A stretch of 64,000 nt of DNA from Campylorhamphus procurvoides. Its lineage: Eukaryota; Chordata; Aves; Passeriformes; Dendrocolaptidae. Below are positions 14,301-23,300 of the stretch, piece by piece (the first letter of the stretch is position 1; every line of letters starts with the position of its first letter). The translations under genes and the position numbers were made by a program. Where the stretch lies: contig WBMV01006433.1 of NCBI GenBank assembly GCA_013396655.1, positions 409,537-473,536 of the forward strand. Reading direction: 5' to 3'. A model generated the notes under the pieces. It was not told the DNA's origin and made no database searches. It worked only from the letters and a program-made list of their open reading frames with translations.

Positions 14301-16335
14301 CAGCTGGGTACATCTCTTGCTGTTCTCCTTCCCCTGTAGGCACCCACTGGTTAGCTCTCCATACATACCTCTGAGTGGGTCACATCCTCTTCCCTGCTGG
14401 AGCTGCTCAATTCCTGTCTTTCCAAAGGCATGAACCCAAGTTCTCCAGTAAACAGTGGTTGGGCTGCCTTTTAGGCAAAATGCATTAGGAAACAACGCCT
14501 ATTTGAGTACTACAACCCTATAACTACTTTGGGTTTTATCCACCTGCATAACTAAATGTTTCAGGTCTGAGCAGACATGGAGAGCAGATTTGGTCCACGA
14601 GGAGAAATACCATGAAAACAGTGTTAGTGAGTCTGCATATTTTAACAGCTTAGGAAGGTCATTGCATTCTTGTAACAGACTTCCAGTATTCTTCACTACT
14701 GGGCAAGAAATTTTATCTGGTCATTCTCCTATGAAACTTCATTTGTACAGCTGGCTATTTTTAAATGACACATACTTCTGCAAGGCAAGAAGGGAAATTA
14801 AGGAAGAAAATTAGCTCATAATGTTCTTTTCTTTCTAGTTAATAGGCTCCACATGTATTATTCTATTACAGATAATTCTAACACATAATTTGTTGTACTG
14901 TCAATGTATTCTGCCACTCTGGCAGAGGCAGCAGCCCAAACACCCTGCCAACAGCTGATGACAGCACGATATCTCCAGGGGAGCAGATCCACCCTACAGA
15001 GAGCGGGGAAAGACAAGTAGGAGCCCTTTGAGAAATCAGGAATCATCTGCCAGAGGCAAACCCAGTAAGAAAACAGTGAGGGAAGGCAATTAAGGGTGAG
15101 AGGGAAGGTAAGGCCAGGCTGGGCAGTACCCACCTCCTGCAGCAGAGGGGACAAGGGCCAAAGTATGATCTGTTGACAGAGCCCCTTGCAGGCAGCTGAC
15201 AACTCAACCACCATGACATTCGCTTCTCAGTCTCACTACTGATGTTCCCAAGTGTTATTCTGGCACAAGGGTGCCACGCAAATATTCTTTGTTTAACCAG
15301 TCCCACTGAAACAAACCCAGTTGTTACTGGCCTCCAACTGTTTCAGCCACAAGTCCAGGTTCACCTGAAGAGTATTCTCAGATCCCAGACTGCCCACATG
15401 CAAAAGCTGCTCAGTAAGCCCGGCTACTGTGGGAGCAGCGCTGGTGACTCATGCATTGACCCACTTTAGGATGATGCAGAGTCAGCGACTGGGCACAGAG
15501 TGAGGAGAGCACAGAGAGGTCCCAGCTGCAGCTGTGCAGACTGGCCATGTCTGTGCAGCTGTGCTGTGCTGCTCTCAAACACACTCTGCATTTTCAAGCA
15601 CATTAAATTTATGGCCATGCTGTGCAGCTGATTGTATCTCATGACTGTTCATGTGAAACAAACAATGTCATATTCGTGCAGCTAATAATTACAGTCTAAA
15701 AAGGTAGAGGAGAAAAGTCTCCTATAACCACAGCAAGAAATTAATACATCTATTTCTCTTCCACATCTGATTGGTTTTTTTGGCACTGCATTACTGAAAA
15801 CACATGCAAAACAGTGTTTCTAATGAGCAAAAGGTTTTGCACACCAAGATAATAACTGAAAGGACATCAGACTGCAGCAAGCTGTTCATATGCATGTAGT
15901 CACTAAAATTAGCTATTTTCCCTGTTTTATCCTCGCAATAGGCTAAGACCAACCCAACCATCCAGCTAAATTCAAGATTGGAAACTGACAATATGTGCAT
16001 TCTTTTCTCTTGCTCCTCAAAACAGAAGGTCATACCTCTCATATTCTGTGGTGTGTCTGTCATGAAGGTACAGGAAAATAATTTCACACAGATAACACAC
16101 TCAGACAAACTTTAATTCGCAAGCAATGACAGGTTGACAGGTTATAGGTTTGGTGTTACCAGTTGGGGATATTGCTACTCCACAGACAAAGAACAATGAC
16201 CCAAACTGTACCCGTGCTCATAAACATGTTGAAGGCCTGTCCTTCTTCTGGGGGAGGGGGTGGTCGTGCTAGTAGTGAGGGAACTCAGTCCTTGGAAGTC
16301 TCCTTGGACAGCATCCCAACCCCAAGGGAAGGGCT
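11384..16335. repeat. 4,952-bp segment, copy 2 of a head-to-tail pair
   Basis: This is the second copy of 6431-11382, with the same ends and the same internal open frames. After 16335 the sequence runs on without a break into unique DNA leading to GPR19. Copy 1 is likewise continuous on its left with unique DNA before 6431. Each copy is therefore anchored to unique sequence on one side only, as expected for overlapping contig ends. Confidence 0.97.
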
Positions 16336-16841
16336 TCTCACCACAGACATGCTGCTCCAAGAAAAACCACATAAAAAAGCTGGTTTCCAGCAGGAGCCTC
16401 ATTTATAACCTGGTCAGGTCAGGGCTTGTGAGCATACATGGTGATGGTCCAGAAACTCCTCTGGGCTGAGATGTCTCATTGCCTGGGAACCCTGTGTGTT
16501 GACCAAGTGGTCCTGCCCTTCTCCTTCCCCCCACCAAGGCAGGGATGGGGTCGTGGTGCATGTGCAAAAGCCACGGGGTAGGGCTGTAAGGCACAAAAAT
16601 ATGGGCATGAAAGGCTAGCAGCCACCACATATCAGCCAGGGGGATGGGGCTGGGGGTGCTCCTGACACAATGGACCAGCTACAATACAATCCCAGAAGCT
16701 GCATTCAGTGTTAACTCAGAAATACAGAAGTCACGTGAGGATCCATGCAGTGTATATTTCTGCCAGTTTATCTGAAATTAAGGTATACTACTGAGAATTC
16801 TCCTTTGTTGGTTAAGGTAGGCTTTTCACGCAGAGCTGTTG
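16336..16841. other. Unique non-coding sequence upstream of the GPR19 coding exon
   Basis: This stretch leads from the end of the duplicated segment to the GPR19 splice acceptor. It has no recognisable exon. It contains one arm of a diverged direct repeat (16698-16745). Confidence 0.5.
16698..16745 (+). repeat. Diverged direct repeat, copy A
   Basis: About 48 bases match 19487-19535 in the same orientation, with six mismatches and one gap by eye (about 86%). The shared core is CTCAGAAATACAG. The pair brackets the GPR19 coding exon. It could be two copies of a dispersed repeat or an old local duplication. The family is not recognised. Confidence 0.6.
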
Positions 16842-16873
16842 AAAACAACCTTTTCTCTCCTCTCTTTTTGCAG
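16842..16873 (+). promoter_or_regulatory. GPR19: Splice acceptor of the GPR19 coding exon
   Basis: A long pyrimidine tract ending in TTTTTGCAG at 16873 gives a strong 3' splice site. The exon then begins with TCTGACCC. The GPR19 ATG lies 35 bases further on, which fits a gene whose entire coding sequence sits in the last exon behind a short piece of 5' UTR. Confidence 0.75.
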
Positions 16874-16908
16874 TCTGACCCAAAGACGTGGCCAAGTTTG
16901 CCCAAAGC

Positions 16909-18135
16909 ATGGATAACAGCAGCAATCCTTTTCTTCTCCCTACCTTACTGATCCTGCTGCAGAACACGAGCAACCCCGAAAACTCGATCCCTCCTGCTGG
17001 CTATGAGATTACAGAAGCTCCACCTCCAGGACTCAGCTCAAGCAGGACTCTCTTAGACTATGGACTGACGCCGGGGGAAATTGCAGTAGCCAGCGTGGTT
17101 TGGGGAGTGTTGTGGCTGGTTTCCATCCTGGGAAACTTCCTTGTTTGCTTAGTCATCCATAGAAGCAGAAGGACACAATCCACCACCAACTATTTTGTGG
17201 TCTCCATGGCTTGTGCAGACCTGCTCAGCACTGTTGTGAGTGCGCCCTTCTGGCTTCTTCAGTTGACCTATGGCAGGTGGATCCTGGGGAACGGGATGTG
17301 CAAGCTGGTAAGGTACATACAGTACCTCACCCCAGGAGTCCAGATCTACGTGCTCTTCTCCATAGGTGTGGATCGATTCTACACTATTGTCTATCCCCTG
17401 AGCTTCAAAGTATCCAGAGAGAAAGCCAAGAAAATGATTCTGGCCTCTTGGCTCTGTGGTGCTCTGTTTGCATCACCAGCTTGTTTTCTCTATGGCTCCA
17501 ACAGCGACCACCACTGCAACTTTTTTCTCCCTAATTTTTGGCAAGGAGCTGTCTACAGTATCATCCACCTCTTGGTGGTGTTTTTGATCCCATCCCTCCT
17601 CATTATCCTCTTTTACAAAAAAGTCATTAAGTACATTTGGAGAATAGGCACAGATGGAATGACTGTCAGGAGGACAACAAATATTGTCCCAAGAACAAAA
17701 GTGAAAACCATCAAGATGTTCTTAATGTTAAACTTGATGTTTCTCCTGTCCTGTCTCCCTTTCTACATGGTACAGCTGTGGCATCCACAGGAAACAGACT
17801 ACAGAAAGAGCTCCTTGGTTTTCCTGGCTGTCACCTGGATCTCTTTCAGTTCCTCAGCCTCTAAGCCAACCCTTTACTCCATCTTTAACGCAAACTTCAG
17901 AAGGGGGATGAAAGAAACTTTTTGCATGTCTGCCATGAAATGCTACAGAAGCAATGCATACACCATCACCACCAGTTCCAGGATAGCAAAAAAAAATCAT
18001 GTTGGTATTGCAGATATTCCAGCTACAGCCAAAAGTGTCACCAAAGACTCCACCTATGATGCTTTTAACCGAGAAGCCAAGGAAAGAAAGCTTGCCTGGC
18101 CTATTCCAGCCAATCCTCCAAATACGTTTGTCTAG
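16909..18135 (+). CDS. GPR19: G-protein coupled receptor 19 (orphan class A GPCR), complete
   Basis: The protein is a 408-residue plasma-membrane receptor of the rhodopsin class, recognised by close similarity to mammalian GPR19 (about 415 residues). It includes the very conserved stretches HRSRRTQSTTNYFVVSMAC and TPGVQIYVL and the C-terminus NPPNTFV. N-glycosylation sequons lie at N3 and N19. TM1 carries N76, TM2 D104. TM3 starts near C131, which should pair with C203 in loop 2. The DRY box is D155-R156-F157. TM7 has KPTLY (319-323) instead of NPxxY, as in mammalian GPR19 from memory. The TM6 toggle position is Cys282 (SCLP), where mammals have Trp. The C-terminal TFV is a possible class I PDZ ligand. 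The ATG at 16909 is chosen; the frame is open upstream to a GTG at 16888, but no in-frame ATG precedes it in the exon. The coding sequence is intronless and intact. The ligand is unsettled. Convergent with CREBL2. Confidence 0.97.
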   Translation: MDNSSNPFLLPTLLILLQNTSNPENSIPPAGYEITEAPPPGLSSSRTLLDYGLTPGEIAVASVVWGVLWLVSILGNFLVCLVIHRSRRTQSTTNYFVVSMACADLLSTVVSAPFWLLQLTYGRWILGNGMCKLVRYIQYLTPGVQIYVLFSIGVDRFYTIVYPLSFKVSREKAKKMILASWLCGALFASPACFLYGSNSDHHCNFFLPNFWQGAVYSIIHLLVVFLIPSLLIILFYKKVIKYIWRIGTDGMTVRRTTNIVPRTKVKTIKMFLMLNLMFLLSCLPFYMVQLWHPQETDYRKSSLVFLAVTWISFSSSASKPTLYSIFNANFRRGMKETFCMSAMKCYRSNAYTITTSSRIAKKNHVGIADIPATAKSVTKDSTYDAFNREAKERKLAWPIPANPPNTFV

Positions 18136-18234
18136 TGGACTTCCTTGCTTTGAAAAGTTATCATGTACCCCCAGAAGAAGGCATTTTCTCTCCCTTTTGA
18201 ACCAATGTATAGTTACATATTTTTAACACAGATT

Positions 18235-18254
18235 GGGTGGGGGCGGGAGGGGGG
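18235..18254 (+). promoter_or_regulatory. G-quadruplex-forming run in the GPR19 3' UTR
   Basis: Four G runs of 3, 5, 3 and 6 bases are separated by single-base loops (T, C, A), starting 100 bases after the GPR19 stop. This fits the canonical G-quadruplex rule with the shortest possible loops, on the mRNA-sense strand. Confidence 0.7.
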
Positions 18255-18271
18255 AAGAGATGTTTTATTTT

Positions 18272-18277
18272 ATTAAA
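18272..18277 (+). terminator. Possible ATTAAA polyadenylation signal for GPR19
   Basis: An ATTAAA hexamer lies 137 bases after the stop codon, followed by T-rich sequence. It is the nearest candidate. AATAAA motifs also occur further on (for example 21568-21573), so the true 3' end is not settled. Confidence 0.3.
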
Positions 18278-20004
18278 TGCTTTGATTTTGATACATTTGC
18301 TCTATTTCATTTCAGTTATCACATTCTGCTTTGCAGAACTCCTCTCCCAGAACCACGAGCAATGCTCTAATACAAAACAAGAGCCCTTACACTCTCTATC
18401 TGTAGGAAAAAAAAGGAAAGAAGAAACATTGCATATTTTAATCCCCATAGAGGATAGGCCAGAGTGTATAAATACCTAAATCCATGCAAAGCCATCTAGA
18501 CTTGCTTCTGTTATGCCCCTGTGAATCCTGTTGCACTGTGGTTGTTCCTTCTGTTGAGACCCCACAGGTAAAATGTCCACACTTGGGCTCTGTTGGCCTC
18601 AGCTGGAGCCCACTGACCTCATCAGTGGCAAAATTCCCACTGCCACAGTGGGGTCAGCATTGGGCCAGCACCAGATGCTTTTGCATCTCTGCCCGCGTGC
18701 CTCTCCAGAGGTCTTGTAGTCTGAATTGCCCAAGAAAAGTCCCCTCCTTGGTCTCATCCTCCCCACCTCCTCTCAGGCTGCTGCTGCACCCAGCCTGGTG
18801 CACTCACCCCGAAGGTGGGGCTTGGCACAGCTGGGGAGAAGGCTTGCTGAGTAAAAGGGGCCATTGTCTGTGCCAGGCACTGAGGGCCTTTTCACACCTG
18901 AGACTGAGTGTTCCCCTGGTCTGCACCCCTTCTGCTTTGTGGCACTGCAGCAAAGAGTGGCCCTTCCCAAACACAAGCAGGAAAGCGAGCACTGCAGGAC
19001 CATGCTCACCTGACAGCATCCTCCACAGGGGTGTGCTTGAAGACATCCCTAATAGGTGTCCCAGAAGGGACAACCTGCCTGGGAGCTCTGGATGCAGGTG
19101 GAGCCAACTCCTGCTGCTCCTTCTCTGCCAGCACTGTCCTAGTGGGACCAGCTGGGACTTTAGTCCTCCTGGGAAGGGGAACGATTCCAGCTGTGTGAAC
19201 TGGAGACCAGTGGGGCGAGGCAGGAATTTCTCTGAACCCTGCCTGCCACAACAGTGACAAACTCATGAGAAATGGGTGCTAGTATTTGTGCATGGGGAGA
19301 TGTTGGGCTGCCAGCCCTTCATTCCAGCTGAACAAAGGCATAGGAACCTCTGTGCCTGTGGGCACCTATAACTTGGGCCCTCCCGCTTAAAGTATGTACT
19401 CTAGAGGCAAATTTGGCTTGCTCCATAGGGGATGTAGGCCTACTCCTATCACAAGGAAGAGGTAACAACATGCTTAGGTCCTAGATGCTGTATTTCAGTG
19501 CTAGCTCAGAAATACAGAGGTCACTTGAGCATCCAGGAAGGTGATAAACACCATCTAAGAAGTAGATGGATGATTGATTAGCGAGGCCCCCAAGTTCAGC
19601 TATAATCCATCTGATAGCAAGATAGTTGGCAGCTAACAGAGCCATCATCTTTCAACCTGGTTCCAACCTCTTTTTTTGCCTTGTGCTCAGCGATTTGCTG
19701 ATATCCACTACCTGGACTCTGAACCATAAAGGCTTTGTGTGGTCAGTGCTCAGGCAAGACAGTGTCTGTAGAGGGGATGAAAAAAAGGAAGAAGCACTGC
19801 AAGGGTCCATCAAGTAAGGAAGGTGACCTACATGAAAGGAAGAGGAGTAAGGAGGGGCTGTAAGCAAAACCATTCTCATTCAAAATGAGCTGGGCTTGGA
19901 CTCATCTGGCAACCAATCTGCAGGTCGTATCAACAGAGGACTGCTGATCTCAGAAATTCTGCACATGCCAAGGTCAAGTCAAGGCGCCTGGGTCCCCTTT
20001 CAGA
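18278..20004. other. GPR19 3' flank, no clear gene
   Basis: The stretch is moderately GC-rich around 18.5-19.3 kb and includes a 257-codon open frame (18484-19257) with no recognisable domain. It is either GPR19 3' UTR or intergenic. The second arm of the diverged direct repeat is at 19487-19535. Confidence 0.4.
19487..19535 (+). repeat. Diverged direct repeat, copy B
   Basis: Same-orientation partner of 16698-16745, about 86% identical by eye over about 49 bases. Similarity fades outside the core on both sides. Confidence 0.6.
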
Positions 20005-20312
20005 GTTGGGCAAGGCCAGTCTTTGTCAATGACCTGGATGAGGGGATTGAGTGAGCCCTCAGCAGGTTTGCAGATGACACTGAGTGGGATTATTCATCTG
20101 CTGCAGGGTAGGAAGTCTTTGCAGAGGGATATGGACAGGCTGAATCGATCAATCCAGGCCAATTGTACGAGGTTCCACAAGGCAAAGTTCTGGGTCATCC
20201 CCTTGGGTCACAATAACCCCATACAGTGCTTCAGGCTGGGGGAAGAGTGGCTTGAAAGCTGCCTGGCTAAAAAGGACCTGGTGGCCAGGACTAGGAAAAG
20301 TTCAGTCACCCA
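20005..20312 (+). mobile_element. CR1 LINE reverse-transcriptase fragment (degraded)
   Basis: Translation across frames reads as the end of the CR1 ORF2 reverse transcriptase: a VNDLDEGIE-like motif, the catalytic box as FADDT, then a QRDMDRLN-like helix, a LGHNNP-like strand and a WLESxxxKKDL-like motif. A stop follows the DEGIE motif and frames shift, so it is a dead relic. No CR1 3' tail is attached. Confidence 0.9.
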
Positions 20313-23300
20313 AAGTCATCTATAGTTCCTGAAACAGAGAGCATCTTTTTTCCTCTTTTTTCTTTCCCCCATTATCAATCTCATTAGTAAGAATTGGACT
20401 GAGTCTGTGTGAGGAATATTGATTTTTTTTGCTCAATTCTCATAGTATTGCCATAGTACAGTAGCACACCCTCAGAAAACACAGATAACTATTTATCCAC
20501 TGAATTAAGTCAGCACAAGCATCTGGTTGGTAGTTCCCCTCACTCTGTTGGATTAATGTGGCCCTGTGTGCTGTAGATGCAGAATGTACAGCCCAGGCTG
20601 CCACACCACTCACCTGCAAAGTTTTCCTTTTTCAGTTCTTACAGTATTGACAAGAAAGTCAACCAGACTGAAGGTCCATCCATCCTAGTAACCTACTGTT
20701 TACTGCAGCCACCAGTGGGTGCTTGAGGATAGAACATAGGAAGCAGAGAAGCTACACAGAGGACTCCTGACACATCCTTCCAGCCTCCAGCAGTCACTGG
20801 CAGGAATTAATACCCTTCACAGAGTAGCTGCCAAAAAGTGGTGCCATGGTGCCATTCAGTAAATCCAGAGCAGGCCCAAAATGACCAAATCACGAAGTCT
20901 GAAAGAACAAACTGCCCCACTCTGCTTGCTCAGACTCCATCTGAGCAGACTTCAGGAGCATTTTGCCTGAGAAACAAGGATTTTAACTCTGCAGTTGAGG
21001 ATCTCAAGTACTTTTTTCCAATTCTCTATTTGCTTCTCAACTAGCTCTGAAAAAGTCAGTACATGGTGAATAGTCAGTTCCCATACACTCTCTCTGTGCC
21101 AGTCTTGGGTATGTAAATCTCTGCCATGTATTCCCTCCATTATTTCTCTCCTGAACTGAAGAGTCTCATTGTGCTCTGTCCTTTCTTGCACAGAACTGGC
21201 TCCAGACCAGCCTCTCCTTGGAGCACCTTAAGGTAGCCAGTAGGGCATGGCCAAACATCCTCGGGTCCAGGCTATGAGCAGGCATTTCACACTCAAGTCA
21301 TGCTAAAAGCATTGACACTTTGATCCCAAGTGTTAAACTAGGCAATAGAAGACAGTATGCAAGTGTCAGCTATCCCTCCACACACTCCTATTTAAAAAAT
21401 TTCAAGTCTGTTTAAAAGAGATATCCATTGTCACAACCCCCTCAGAGAAGGATTATTTTTTCTTCTGCTTTCAGAGCAAATGTGGCACACTTGGGTTCCT
21501 GTTCATGCCTGAAAGTGCTGCAGTAGTGAAAGTTAATAGAACAAGAGCAGCAAGTATTACAGAGTGTAATAAACATGCCTGAGTATCTCCCCTTCCCATC
21601 AGCAGGGAGCACGTGTTGGAGCTCCAAGGTGACATGCTCTGAAGAGTCTCTCATGCTGGCAGTGTGGGAGTGGGAAAACCCCTTTGTTGGGAAATAATTC
21701 TACATGTCTGTTAGAAAACTTCCCTCCTCCTCTACAAGTACGGTTTTAAGAACCCTTATAGGAACACTTCCAGTATGTATTTCACAAATTCGGAAATCCC
21801 CATTAAATAAGGATCTGGTATTTCTCATAAAGCCATTAGCAAAAAATTCACATGAATTAGAAGTTGAGAGGATCTTGAAAATGAGAAAAGAACAGTATTT
21901 CCTGTGTGGTTCATACTTAGAGCAGGTTGTTCCTCTCTGAAACATGTGCTTAGTTTTCCTTTGCCATTTCATTGCCTCTGACACAGTAAAATCAGATTTA
22001 GTGCCAGGTCAACCTTGCAACATTATTTTTAATGTTGGAGATTGAAACATAACAGTTGTTCTTTTGGTTAGTAATTTTATTAGAGATGGAACTAAACAGA
22101 ATGAGTCCTGAGGTTGCAGATGACCACAGGGTCATGGTTACCCACCTCCTGCTAGTTCTGAGTCTGGAGGGACACAGGACACTTGTTTCTTCATGTCTAT
22201 GCAAATGGAAGGGCATAAGGCAGCCTCATTATGTGGCCATCATGGACAGGACAGGCCATAACAGTCACTGTCCTGTTGAGGTGTATCCAGAGAAGTTGTA
22301 TGCAATGAGCCCGTGCTCAGCCAGACCCCAAAGATGTTCCAGTGGATGCTGCCTGTGCACAGCCAGCTTTTGGCCCACAGATGAGGAGCAAGCCTCAGAC
22401 CTTTATGAAGCTCAAAGGAAAATATTGGAATGGAGCTGTCTTCAGAGTAGCTCTATTGCTGAAGAGGAAGGGAGAGAGAGAGAGAGGCAGTTCTTCCCTA
22501 TAGCACTAGTTCCACAATGCAGGCCCATAGCCTGCTAGATGTCATTTAATGTGTAGAGCCCAAATAACTCACCAGTGGGTGTGAAACCACAGACTTTGCA
22601 GCCGTTTTCCCTCTTGTGAACTCAACTACATTTTCCCACCTTTCAGAAGGTGTAAAACTACAGAAGGTGACCAGGAAAAGTCCAGGATTGCCATGACACA
22701 ATGTTCCCAGGCTGAAACAGCTGGCAGCTCTGCACTGAAATCACAGGCCTAACCAGTCCAGTGACCATGAGAGAAGTCTGGAGGTTGGATTCTGCACCAA
22801 TAAAAGCCCAGTCACAGTTGTGTCAGAGTGAGATTGACTCTGCTTGCCATGGCTTCTTTTAACCAGGACTATTATACTGTTAAAAGCACATTCTCATTAA
22901 CATAAGCTGCTTTTGAACGTGGAGGAATTTTCCCCTTATGCAGCTACACTGATAAACCTTCCTGATTTCTGATGCAGCTTTCAGTATGTTCCTCTCCATG
23001 CTCTATTCCATCAGCCATGGCTGCTGACCATGCTCGTGCTTTGGTGAATATTGTGCTTCTGGGAGAGGTGCCTGAAGAAAGGCTGCCTGAGCTTCCCAGC
23101 CACTGGAAGTCTAGTGCTGCTGAGTGAGAACTGACAAAGACACCATGCTTACAGGTGCTGAAGATGGAAACTATCTGGCAGCTTGGCAGTTGAAATGGCA
23201 GCCACTCCATGCTTAGGGTTGACTTTGGACACCTGTAATAAAATGGATGGAGATTAAAAAGTGGTGACCTGGTATTAGAATAAGAAGAAATCCTTCTATC

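Noticed and set aside
6431..16335. A recent biological tandem duplication of regulatory DNA
   Set aside because: The junction is exactly an assembly N and each copy has unique sequence on one side only, so a contig overlap is the simpler reading.
16888..16908. GTG-initiated extension of GPR19 by seven codons
   Set aside because: Vertebrate initiation at GTG is rare, and the ATG at 16909 begins the conserved MDNS sequence.
20023..20325. 100-codon frame as a possible gene
   Set aside because: It covers decayed CR1 reverse-transcriptase sequence partly out of frame.
22056..22538. 160-codon frame between GPR19 and CREBL2
   Set aside because: No domain or splice signals and no similarity recognised; within the range of chance frames.
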